64,000 nucleotides of DNA from Allobosea sp. (GTDB taxonomy: Bacteria > Pseudomonadota > Alphaproteobacteria > Rhizobiales > Beijerinckiaceae), in the NCBI GenBank assembly GCA_024231975.1, contig JAAEQB010000078.1:248001-312000 (forward strand), written 5' to 3'. The notes beneath the pieces are model-generated. The model did no database searches and was not told the DNA's origin. It saw only the letters and a list, made by a program, of their open reading frames with translations. Numbering within the stretch: the stretch's first letter is position 1; each line of letters begins with the position of its first letter. Of this stretch, positions 48,154 through 56,395 are shown piece after piece. The position numbers and the translations under genes were made by a program.

Positions 48154-49033
48154 GGGCCAGTCTCCTCTCAGGCTTTTCTTCAACGATCATAGGGCTGGCG
48201 AGCGTGCGGCTCACGCCCTGAAGATGCATGGCGGCCGAGACGATCAGGCCAGCCGCGTGCAGGCGCTCAGCCTCGGCGAGGCCGGCGGCGAGCGCGGTTT
48301 CGATTTCCTCGACGGCCAACGGGCCTACATCGCGGGTCACCAGCCGCTCGCCGAGATCGCTGTCGCTCTGGATCGAGCTGGCCGGCATGCGCTCGACCGC
48401 AGGATGGCCGGGCAGGTCGATCGCATTGGCGATCACGGTCGCGGCGGCGTCAGCCATGGCAGCGGTCGGGGCAAGAACCGTCACCGCCTCGGCGATCCCG
48501 AGCGAGAAGCTGCGGCCGGGATAGCCGGATGTGGCGATGCCGGCGACGCCGCCCTCGGGCCGGATCGTCGCGGTAGCGAAGAACTCCGGCCGGTCGGGAC
48601 GCTTGACCAGCCCGATGCGGAACTGCTCGCCGGGAGCGAGGTAGAGGGCGATGTCGCCGCCATTGTTGACATAGGCGCGCGTGAGCGGCGCGGCCTCGCA
48701 CATCACGCCGAGGATCTCCTGCGCCACCGAGCCGGCAACCGCAGCCATCGGCGTGATGAAGCTCCGCTCGGCAAAAGGGGCGACGGCAGCATGCATGCGG
48801 CGTGCGACAGGTCCGAGCGGCAGAGGGCTCGTCTTGCTCACCGCCGTGCGCAATAGCTGCAACTCGTCGCAGAGCTCGGTGAGCAGGCCGTCGAAGCGGA
48901 GAATCGCCGCCTCATGCACGGCCTTGACCGCGCCTTGCTCGCCGACTGCTTCGATGACGAGATCGATCGGCCCCTGCTGCAGGAGCAGGCGCCGGCCATC
49001 CGGCAAAATCCGCGCGGAGGGCTTCTCCCACAT
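48146..49033 (-). CDS. UPF0280 family protein (ApbE superfamily, COG2122)
   Basis: A 295-residue protein: GPIDLVIEAVGEQGAVKAVHEAAI near the N-terminus, the conserved FITPMAAVAGSVAQEIL, AYVNNGGDIALYL, GVAGIATSGYPGRSFSLGIAEAVTVLA and DAAATVIANAI. The ADA..IANA pattern and the GG(D)IA loop are those of the ApbE (FAD:protein FMN transferase) superfamily. The start ATG 49033 lies 4 bp after the hnr stop. Because E. barkeri Hnr carries covalent flavin, a role in flavin attachment to Hnr is a reasonable hypothesis. Confidence 0.8.
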   Translation of the reverse strand: MWEKPSARILPDGRRLLLQQGPIDLVIEAVGEQGAVKAVHEAAILRFDGLLTELCDELQLLRTAVSKTSPLPLGPVARRMHAAVAPFAERSFITPMAAVAGSVAQEILGVMCEAAPLTRAYVNNGGDIALYLAPGEQFRIGLVKRPDRPEFFATATIRPEGGVAGIATSGYPGRSFSLGIAEAVTVLAPTAAMADAAATVIANAIDLPGHPAVERMPASSIQSDSDLGERLVTRDVGPLAVEEIETALAAGLAEAERLHAAGLIVSAAMHLQGVSRTLASPMIVEEKPERRLARA

Positions 49034-49037
49034 CGGC

Positions 49038-50522
49038 CTAGCCGAGCGAGCGGCGCGGCTGCTCCGGCGCCAGCGGCCAGGGATTGTCCGGGCGCTGCGG
49101 CAGGCGCAGGCGGCTGCCACCCTTGAGCGAAGCCAGCGGCTGGATCGCGTCCATATGCCCGCCGAGCGCCTCGTAATCGCTCAGGCTCATGGTGAATTCG
49201 AGCGGCGCAACCAAAGCCGGCGTCGGCACATAGCCGAAGGCGTTCTCGGGCAGGCGGGTGACGTCGACCATGAAGGTGATGCCGCCGCCCGGCCAGATAT
49301 ACACAGGGGCTCCCCCACAAGTGACATAGGTCAGCGCGTCCTTGACCGAGCGGGTCAGGCGGACCGGGTTCTCGGTGACGCCGGCGCGCAGCGAGCCGCC
49401 GGCACCGCCGATAAAGAGCACGGTGGAAAGCGCCGGCTCGCAATTCTCGGCGATGCGCTCGACCGGCTCGACCAGCGGCTGCGGCATCTGCGCCTCGATC
49501 GGAACGAGGTTCTCGTCGAGCTCGTAATAGGCGGCGTGCTCGCCGGTGGTCGAGACCATCAGCAGGCGCAGGCCGGGATAGGCGACCTTGGGATCGAAGG
49601 GCCCGAGAATGGTCAGGGGATCGCTGATATTGGTGCCGCCCCAGCCGGTGCCGGGCTGCGCCACCTGGAAATAGCGGCCGGGCGTCGAGCGCCGGCCCTT
49701 CATCTTGATGCCGGTGCCGGCCATGCCGAGCAGCTTGCCGGCCTGGTGCTCGGAGAGCACGCCGGTGATGTGATCGTCGACGACGACGACCTCATCGACC
49801 TTGCCGTGCCATTGCTTGGCGAAGATGCCGATCGTCGCCGAGCCGCAGCCGACGCGCATCCGGCTCTCCTGGATGCCGTTGACTATCGGCGGCTTGCCGG
49901 CCTGGACGATCACCGTCTCGCCCTCGTCGATGGTGAGCTCGACCGCCTTGCCGTTGCTGAGCTGGAGCAGCGCGTCGCAGGTGACGCGGCCCTCCTTCTT
50001 CGAGCCGCCGGTGAGATGGTGGACGCCGCCGAGCGAGAGCATCTGCGAGCCGTATTCGCCGGTGGTGACGTGGCCGATCGCCTCGCCCTCGACCCGAACC
50101 GTCGCCTGCTCCGGGCCGAGGAAGCGGTCGGTGTCGATCTTCACCTTGACGCCGCAATAGCTGAAAATGCCCTCGGTCACGACGGTGACCATGTCGACGC
50201 CGTCGACCTCGGACGAGACGATGAACGGGGCCGGCTTGTAGTCGGGATAGGTGGTGCCGGCGCCGATCGCGGTGATGAAGGTGCCCTGCTGGTGGACGAT
50301 CTCGCCGTCCCACTCACGGCTGCCGGCGAAAGGAACGACCTCGCCGCCGTGCTCGAGCGTACGCTCGAGCACGATATGCGGCTCCATCCGCACCAGCTCG
50401 CCCGCGACATTGCCGTAGCGATCGCAGGCGCCGACGGCGCCCGGCTTGATGAAGCACATCACCGGGCAGGCATCGCAGCGGATCTTGTCGTCCGCGACCG
50501 GGCTCGCTTCGTCCAGCGCCAT
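49038..50522 (-). CDS. hnr: 6-Hydroxynicotinate reductase
   Basis: A 494-residue iron-sulfur protein. The N-terminal cluster motif is CDACPVMCFIKPGAVGAC (Cys16, 19, 23, 33); further cysteines occur in YCGVK, TCDAL, GCGSA, NCEP and TCGGA. I recognise it as the Hnr family. In E. barkeri this enzyme uses reduced ferredoxin to convert 6-hydroxynicotinate to 6-oxo-1,4,5,6-tetrahydronicotinate and has covalent flavin plus [2Fe-2S] and [4Fe-4S] clusters. ATG 50522 follows GGGAGG, and an operator lies 37 bp upstream. It heads a four-gene operon down to 46988. It supplies the substrate for the enamidase at 5609-6805. Confidence 0.85.
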   Translation of the reverse strand: MALDEASPVADDKIRCDACPVMCFIKPGAVGACDRYGNVAGELVRMEPHIVLERTLEHGGEVVPFAGSREWDGEIVHQQGTFITAIGAGTTYPDYKPAPFIVSSEVDGVDMVTVVTEGIFSYCGVKVKIDTDRFLGPEQATVRVEGEAIGHVTTGEYGSQMLSLGGVHHLTGGSKKEGRVTCDALLQLSNGKAVELTIDEGETVIVQAGKPPIVNGIQESRMRVGCGSATIGIFAKQWHGKVDEVVVVDDHITGVLSEHQAGKLLGMAGTGIKMKGRRSTPGRYFQVAQPGTGWGGTNISDPLTILGPFDPKVAYPGLRLLMVSTTGEHAAYYELDENLVPIEAQMPQPLVEPVERIAENCEPALSTVLFIGGAGGSLRAGVTENPVRLTRSVKDALTYVTCGGAPVYIWPGGGITFMVDVTRLPENAFGYVPTPALVAPLEFTMSLSDYEALGGHMDAIQPLASLKGGSRLRLPQRPDNPWPLAPEQPRRSLG

Positions 50523-50558
50523 GCTTGATCCTCCCGCAGAGCGGGTCTTAAGGATTTT

Positions 50559-50572
50559 GTTTGTGTACAAAC
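50559..50572. promoter_or_regulatory. NicR-like operator, site 3 (upstream of hnr)
   Basis: GTTTGTGTACAAAC, a palindrome except for the central base pair. Its left flank (TTGTTTGT) is identical to that of site 2. It lies 37 bp upstream of the hnr start. Confidence 0.7.
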
Positions 50573-50723
50573 GATACTGGCGCGCCTCCTAGAGCAAGTC
50601 AAGACAGCGGGGAGGCGCAGGGTGGCCGCTCATTCTACGCCCGATCTCAGGATTGGCCCACGACCTCGGCCGTCTTGGCCGAGGTCACGGTGCTTCGTCG
50701 CTGAAAAGAAGATGCGGCCGCTC

Positions 50724-50741
50724 AATCTTGCATACAAGATT
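50724..50741. promoter_or_regulatory. NicR-like operator, site 4 (weaker, mid-intergenic)
   Basis: AATCTTGCATACAAGATT, a near-perfect 18-bp palindrome (one mismatched pair) with the TTGCATACAA core of site 5. It lies midway in the 392-bp region between hnr and the nadC-like gene. The rest of that region shows only the three operator sites and presumably the two promoters. Confidence 0.5.
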
Positions 50742-50859
50742 ATTAATGGCGCTTCTGAGCCGGATATATACCCGGCGGAGATGACCGCGATATGACGCGA
50801 TTGACGGTTGCAAGCACGGCCTCAATGGCGCATTGACAGCCAAATTTTCCCGCTGCTAT

Positions 50860-50875
50860 TGTTTGCATACAAACA
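50860..50875. promoter_or_regulatory. NicR-like operator, site 5 (upstream of nadC-like gene)
   Basis: TGTTTGCATACAAACA, palindromic with one mismatched pair, 40 bp before the start of the nadC-like gene. Confidence 0.7.
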
Positions 50876-50914
50876 TGTTTGAAGCGGCAGCGCCGCGGGA
50901 GAGAGGACCCTGCC

Positions 50915-51748
50915 ATGTATGACGTCTTCGCCACGGACCGCCTGATCGACCACTGGCTTGTCGAGGACATCGGCGCCTGCGACCTCACCGTCCAGGTGAT
51001 GATCGAGCCGGGCGAGACCGGCAAGTTCCACATGAACGCCCGCGAGCCAATGATCGTCGCCGGCGTCGAGGTCGCGGCCCGCGTGTTCAAGCGCTACGAC
51101 CCCGAGCTCAAGGTGACCCTGCGCGTCAAGGACGGCGACAAGGTCGAGAAGGGCGCGATCCTGGTCGAGATCGAAGGCTCGGCCCGCAGCGTGCTCACCG
51201 CCGAACGCACCGCGCTCAACATCGCCCAACGCCTTTCCGGCATCGCCAACGAGACGGCCCGCTATGCCGCCGCCATGGCCGGCAGCAAGGCGCGCCTGAT
51301 CGACACCCGCAAGACCACGCCCGGCCTGCGCATGATGGAGAAGCACGCAGTGACCTGCGGCGGCGGCCTCAACCACCGTCTCGGCCTCGACAATGGCGTG
51401 ATGATCAAGGACAACCACATCGCCGTCTGCGGCAGCATCACCGCCGCGGTCGAGCGCGCCCGCAAGAAGCTGCCGGTGCTGACCAAGCTCGAGGTCGAAT
51501 GCGATCGGCTCGAGCAGGTCGAGGAGGCCGCCAGGGCCGGCGCCGATGTGATCATGCTCGACAACATGTCGGTCGCCGACATGACCAAGGCGGTCGCGCT
51601 GATCGCCGGTCGCGCCAAGGTCGAGGCCTCCGGCGGCATCAACATCGACACGATCGGTCCGATCTCCAAGACCGGCGTCGATTACATCTCGACCAGCAAG
51701 ATCACGCAGTCGGCGCCGGCCGTGGACATCGGCCTCGACGAAGCCTGA
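50915..51748 (+). CDS. nadC: Nicotinate-nucleotide pyrophosphorylase (carboxylating), NadC family
   Basis: A 277-residue type II phosphoribosyltransferase of normal NadC length. Catalytic landmarks are intact: LTAERTALNIAQRLSGIA (95-111), DTRKTTPGLR (130-139), GGGLNHRLGL (149-158), KDNHI (165-169) and a C-terminal VEASGGI. The known reaction is quinolinate + PRPP -> nicotinate mononucleotide + CO2 + PPi. There is no nadA or nadB beside it. It is controlled by a site of the nicotinate operator type and is followed 6 bp later by a PRPP-forming kinase/NMP phosphorylase fusion. I therefore infer a catabolic role. ModD-like paralogues are an alternative, but no molybdate transporter is near. Confidence 0.85.
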   Translation: MYDVFATDRLIDHWLVEDIGACDLTVQVMIEPGETGKFHMNAREPMIVAGVEVAARVFKRYDPELKVTLRVKDGDKVEKGAILVEIEGSARSVLTAERTALNIAQRLSGIANETARYAAAMAGSKARLIDTRKTTPGLRMMEKHAVTCGGGLNHRLGLDNGVMIKDNHIAVCGSITAAVERARKKLPVLTKLEVECDRLEQVEEAARAGADVIMLDNMSVADMTKAVALIAGRAKVEASGGINIDTIGPISKTGVDYISTSKITQSAPAVDIGLDEA

Positions 51749-51754
51749 GCAAAG

Positions 51755-53797
51755 ATGCGGCAAGGCACCTTCTTCCTCGTCGTCGGCCCGAGCGGGGCCG
51801 GCAAGGACTCGCTGATCGACGGCGCCCGCACCCTGCTGGAGCCGACGGGCCGCTATGTCTTCGCACGGCGCGTCGTCACCCGTCCGGCGGGATCGCCGGG
51901 CGAGGACCATGAGGCGGCGACGGACGAAGCCTTCGACGCGCGCGAGGCCAAAGGCGACTTCCTGATCACCTGGGGCGCCCATGGCCTGCGCTACGGCCTG
52001 CCGGCCGAATTGAAGCGCCTGGTCGAGGCCGGCCGCAACGTCATCGCCAATGGCTCACGCGCCACGATCGCGGCACTCGCCGCCCGCCTGCCGCGCTTCG
52101 TCGTGGTCGAGGTCACCGCGCCGCCCGAGGTGCTCGCCGCCCGCATCGCCGGGCGCGGGCGCGAGAGTGGCGAGGCGATCGAGAAGCGCCTGTCGCGCAC
52201 GGTCGAACCGCGCCCGGAAGGGATCCGGGCGGCGACGATCTGCAACGACCAGAGCGTCGAGATCGGCATCGAGCGCTTCGTCGCCGCGGTCGAGGCAGCC
52301 GCCAACACCATGCGCCTGCGCCGTCTGCCGCTCTTCGCGGGACGGGCGCATTGCGCCTATCTCCCGGCCAAGGGCGAGATCGTCAACGGCTTCGACTATC
52401 TCGGGCCGGGACGGGTCGAGATTTCCGGTGTCGGCGCCAGCATCCGCTCGAACGTACAGGTGGTCGACTCACCTGCGCTGCTCGCCGGCGATGAGATCGG
52501 CCTCTCGGCCGAAGCCTTCGACGAACTTGGCTTGGCCGAAGGCAGCGAGGTCACGATCCGCCGCACGCCCTCGCCGGAGAGCCGCGCCGCGCTGACCTGC
52601 AAGATCCAGGGCGGCGAGCTCACCGAAGAGCAATACCACACGCTGATCCGCGACATCGTCGAGGCCCGCTATCCCGATGGCGAGGTCGCGGCCTTCCTGG
52701 TCGCCGCGACGCAGAAGCTCTCCGATGACGAGGTCATCGCGCTGGCGCGGGTGCGCACCCGCTTCGCGCAAAAGATCACCTGGCCGGACAAGATCGTCGT
52801 CGACAAGCATTCGATGGGCGGCATTCCCGGCAGCCGGATCACGCTGATCGTCGTGCCGATCGTCGCCGCTCATGGCGCCTTCCTGATGCCCAAGACCTCG
52901 TCACGCGCCATCACCTCGGCGGCGGGCACGGCCGATGCGATGGAGGCGCTCGCCCGCGTCGAGCTCAACCCCGCCGAGCTGCGCGCCTGCGTGGAAAAGG
53001 CGCGTGGCTCGATCGCCTGGAACGGCCGGCTCAACCATTCCGTCGTCGACGACGTGATGAACGCGATCACAAGGCCGCTCGGCATCGATTCCAATCGCTG
53101 GTCGGTCGCCTCGATCCTGTCGAAGAAGCTCACGGCCGGCTCGACCCATGTCATCGTCGACCTGCCCTATGGCCCGCGCGCCAAGCTGAAGAGCGAAGCG
53201 GAAGCGGCCGAGCTGGCGCAATTGTTCGAGACGGTCGGTGCCGGGCTCGGCCTCGTCGTAAACGCCTTCCCGACCGATGGCAGCCGCCCGATCGGACGCG
53301 GCATCGGCCCGGCGCTGGAATGCCGCGATGTCGGCTGGGTGCTCGACAATGATCCGCAGGCGCCGGCCGACCTGGTCGAAAAGGCGCTGTTCTTCGCCAG
53401 CCGCATCCTGGCCTGGGACCCGGCGCTGGGCTCGGTCGCGGCCGGGCGGGCGCGTGCGGAGGAGCTGCTGCGCTCCGGCGCCGCGCGGGCCGCCTTCGAG
53501 CGGATCATCGATGCGCAGGGTCGGCGCGAGCCGCCGGTCGTACCGGGGCTTCTCGTTCACACGGTGCGCTCGCCCAAGGCCGGGGTCATCACCGAGATCG
53601 ACGGTTGGGCGGTCGCCGGGATCGCACGACGGGCCGGCGCGCCCTTCGACAAGGCGGCGGGCATCGACCTGCGCCGCCATGTCGGCGATCGCGTCGCGGT
53701 GGGCGATCCGCTCTTCGCCATCCACGCCAGCGCCTCGAGCGACCTCGACGAGGCCAAGGCGATGGCGGACGACTGCGAGTGCTATGTGATCGGGTAG
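51755..53797 (+). CDS. Fusion: ribose-1,5-bisphosphokinase (PhnN) + AMP-phosphorylase-type NMP phosphorylase
   Basis: A 680-residue two-domain protein. Residues 1-184 are PhnN-like, with Walker A GPSGAGKDSL (11-20) and RRVVTRPAGSPGEDHEA; PhnN makes PRPP from ribose 1,5-bisphosphate and ATP. Residues about 186-680 belong to the thymidine phosphorylase fold. Their diagnostic loops KHSMGGIPGSR (351-361) and TSSRAITSAAGTADAME (381-397) follow the archaeal AMP phosphorylase branch, which cleaves NMP with phosphate to base and ribose 1,5-bisphosphate. The product of one half is thus the substrate of the other: NMP + Pi + ATP -> base + PRPP + ADP. The stop is 11 bp from the convergent MarR gene. Confidence 0.83.
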   Translation: MRQGTFFLVVGPSGAGKDSLIDGARTLLEPTGRYVFARRVVTRPAGSPGEDHEAATDEAFDAREAKGDFLITWGAHGLRYGLPAELKRLVEAGRNVIANGSRATIAALAARLPRFVVVEVTAPPEVLAARIAGRGRESGEAIEKRLSRTVEPRPEGIRAATICNDQSVEIGIERFVAAVEAAANTMRLRRLPLFAGRAHCAYLPAKGEIVNGFDYLGPGRVEISGVGASIRSNVQVVDSPALLAGDEIGLSAEAFDELGLAEGSEVTIRRTPSPESRAALTCKIQGGELTEEQYHTLIRDIVEARYPDGEVAAFLVAATQKLSDDEVIALARVRTRFAQKITWPDKIVVDKHSMGGIPGSRITLIVVPIVAAHGAFLMPKTSSRAITSAAGTADAMEALARVELNPAELRACVEKARGSIAWNGRLNHSVVDDVMNAITRPLGIDSNRWSVASILSKKLTAGSTHVIVDLPYGPRAKLKSEAEAAELAQLFETVGAGLGLVVNAFPTDGSRPIGRGIGPALECRDVGWVLDNDPQAPADLVEKALFFASRILAWDPALGSVAAGRARAEELLRSGAARAAFERIIDAQGRREPPVVPGLLVHTVRSPKAGVITEIDGWAVAGIARRAGAPFDKAAGIDLRRHVGDRVAVGDPLFAIHASASSDLDEAKAMADDCECYVIG

Positions 53798-53807
53798 CGG
53801 CTGCGCT

Positions 53808-54263
53808 TCAGCGCAGCTGCTTGAGCAGCGCGACCAGCGTCGCCCGCTGATTGGTCGCGAGTGGCGCCAGCGTCACCTTGGTGACCGTCTCGGCCTTGGG
53901 CAGCAATTCGCGGGTGTAGTCGACACCGGCCGGGCTGAGTTCGACGATGAGGCGGCGACCATCCTCGGGGTCGGGTTTGGTCTGGACCAGCTTGCGCTTG
54001 AGCAGGCGGTCGACCACGCCCTTGATGGTGGCGGCGTCCATGGCGGTCTGGCGGCCCAGCAGGTTCTGCGAGGAGCCGCCATCCTGATAGAGCCGCGCCA
54101 GCACCGCCCATTGCGTCGGCGTCAGGTCGGTGCCCATGATCTCGTTGAAGATCGAGACATGGCGCTGCGCCGCCTGGCGCATGATGAAGCCGACCTGCTC
54201 GGCGAGATCATAGGTCTCGTCGGCTGGCTCGGGCATCTCCGCCGCTCCGCTCGGTCGCGCCAT
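53808..54263 (-). CDS. MarR family regulator, likely NicR-like repressor of the nicotinate genes
   Basis: A 151-residue MarR protein: GFIMRQAAQRHVSIFNEIMG, LTPTQWAVLARLYQDG, DAATIKGVVDRLLKRKLVQ and wing PDPEDGRRLIVELS. NicR of Pseudomonas and BpsR of Bordetella are MarR proteins that repress nicotinate genes and respond to 6-hydroxynicotinate. Position here and the palindrome 10 bp in front of its own start, repeated at nicA, ena/fdxA, hnr and nadC-like genes, support the same role. ATG 54263 is assumed; Met10 is possible. Confidence 0.82.
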   Translation of the reverse strand: MARPSGAAEMPEPADETYDLAEQVGFIMRQAAQRHVSIFNEIMGTDLTPTQWAVLARLYQDGGSSQNLLGRQTAMDAATIKGVVDRLLKRKLVQTKPDPEDGRRLIVELSPAGVDYTRELLPKAETVTKVTLAPLATNQRATLVALLKQLR

Positions 54264-54272
54264 CGCTAATCC

Positions 54273-54290
54273 TCGTTCGTATACGAACGA
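54273..54290. promoter_or_regulatory. NicR-like operator, site 6 (upstream of the MarR gene)
   Basis: A perfect 18-bp palindrome TCGTTCGTATACGAACGA, differing from site 1 at only two symmetric positions. It lies 10 bp before the MarR start, as expected for autorepression. Confidence 0.75.
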
Positions 54291-54308
54291 TATTTGTAGA
54301 GCATCTTT

Positions 54309-54333
54309 CGCAAAAGTGGGATCCAGTTTTGCG
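54309..54333. repeat. Short hairpin repeat after the Gfo/Idh/MocA gene
   Basis: CGCAAAA / TTTTGCG with an 11-bp centre, part of a GCATCTTTCGCAAAAGTGGG-type dispersed element. It begins 6 bp beyond the stop of the minus-strand dehydrogenase gene. Confidence 0.55.
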
Positions 54334-54338
54334 GTCGC

Positions 54339-55451
54339 TCACACCGTTGTCCAGCGCCCTTCGCGGAAGCTTCGGGCTGCGGCTTCGACGGTGCGCTCGA
54401 TGCGCAGGCCGGCTTCGAAATCGAGGAGATGCGCGTGCTCGCCGGCAATGGCGCGGAGCAGCTCACGGCATTCGATGATCTTGAGCTCGTTGAAGCCGAG
54501 GCCATGACCGGGCGCCGGGATGAAGCGGCCATAGGGTTCATGCGCCGGGGCGGTCAGGATGCGACGGAAACCCTGGACATCGCTCGCGCCCTCGGCGGTG
54601 TAGAGCTCGATCTCGTTCATCCGCTCCTGATCATAGGCGATCGTGCCCCTGGCGCCGAAGACCTGCAGCGCGATCCGGCCCTTGCGGCCCCAGGCCGAGC
54701 GGTTGAGGGCGACGAGCCCGGACGCGCCGGACGACAGGCGCAGCAGCAGCGTGGCTATGTCGTGGGTCTCGACCGCGCGCTGGCCGCCGACCACAAGCGG
54801 GCGGTTGGCATAGGGCTTTGCCATGTCGGCCATGACAGCTTCGACCTCGCCGATCAGCACCCTGATCAGCGAGAAGGCGTGCACACCGAAATCATCGAGC
54901 GCGCCATGGCCGGAGGCCGCCTCGCTCTTCCAGGAGAAGAGCGCGCCGGCATCGGCCATGAAATCCTCGTCCATCTCGACGCGGACATGGTTGACCACGC
55001 CGATCGCGCCCTCGGCGATCAGGCGCTGCGCCAGCCGGATCGCCGGATTCTGGATGTAGTTGTAGCCGAGGGCCGCGACCGTGCCGGCCGCCTTCGCCGC
55101 CGCCAGCATCGCTTCGGCGTCCGCGAGGCTGGTCGCCATCGGCTTCTCGCACCAGACATGCTTGCCCGCTTTCAGCGCCGCGATCGCCATCTCAGCATGG
55201 AACGCGTTCGGCGTGGTGATCGAGACGACGTCGACATCGGGATGGGTGACGAGCGCCTGCCAGTCGGCGGTCGCCTCGGCAAAGCCGAACTCGCCGGCGC
55301 GCTGCGCCGCCAAGGCTTCATCGACCTCGCAGAGCACCGCGAGCTTCGGGCGCGGCACGTCGCCGAAGACCGGCGCGACGGCGTTCCAGGCCAGGGCGTG
55401 GCACTTGCCCATATAGCCGGTGCCGATCAGGCCGACGCCGAGCGCGCGCAT
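54339..55451 (-). CDS. Gfo/Idh/MocA family oxidoreductase
   Basis: A 370-residue NAD(P)-dependent dehydrogenase. The Rossmann motif GVGLIGTGYMGKCHA is at the N-terminus, the catalytic Lys lies in WCEKPMATSLADA near residue 98, and LDDFGVHAFSLIR follows in the C-terminal domain. The family oxidises sugars or inositols. It is the last gene of a cluster with an ABC importer (55599-58550), so it probably acts on the imported sugar or polyol. Confidence 0.87.
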   Translation of the reverse strand: MRALGVGLIGTGYMGKCHALAWNAVAPVFGDVPRPKLAVLCEVDEALAAQRAGEFGFAEATADWQALVTHPDVDVVSITTPNAFHAEMAIAALKAGKHVWCEKPMATSLADAEAMLAAAKAAGTVAALGYNYIQNPAIRLAQRLIAEGAIGVVNHVRVEMDEDFMADAGALFSWKSEAASGHGALDDFGVHAFSLIRVLIGEVEAVMADMAKPYANRPLVVGGQRAVETHDIATLLLRLSSGASGLVALNRSAWGRKGRIALQVFGARGTIAYDQERMNEIELYTAEGASDVQGFRRILTAPAHEPYGRFIPAPGHGLGFNELKIIECRELLRAIAGEHAHLLDFEAGLRIERTVEAAARSFREGRWTTV

Positions 55452-55481
55452 GGGGATGTCCTTTCCGATCACAATTTACGA

Positions 55482-55583
55482 GGTCATCCCGGACAAGCGG
55501 CGAAGCCGCGCCGATCCGGGATCCATGCCTGAACCGTTCCGGAATGGATCCCGGGTCTTCGCTTCGCTACGCCCGGGATGACC
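55482..55583. repeat. Intergenic inverted repeat element
   Basis: A 102-bp element with outer arms GGTCATCCCGG / CCGGGATGACC and inner GGATCCAT / ATGGATCC. It is a dispersed palindromic repeat between the Gfo/Idh/MocA and ATPase genes. Confidence 0.75.
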
Positions 55584-55598
55584 AATTGAGGGAAACAA

Positions 55599-56393
<795 letters not shown>

Positions 56394-56395
56394 GC

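Noticed and set aside
50915..51748. Reading the nadC-like gene simply as housekeeping NAD biosynthesis
   Set aside because: Possible, but nadA and nadB are absent here, and the operator and the adjoining PRPP-forming fusion favour a catabolic role. Not excluded without the rest of the genome.
51755..53797. Annotating the fusion as thymidine phosphorylase of nucleoside catabolism
   Set aside because: The loops follow the AMP-phosphorylase branch, and fusion to PhnN requires a ribose 1,5-bisphosphate product, which thymidine phosphorylase does not make.
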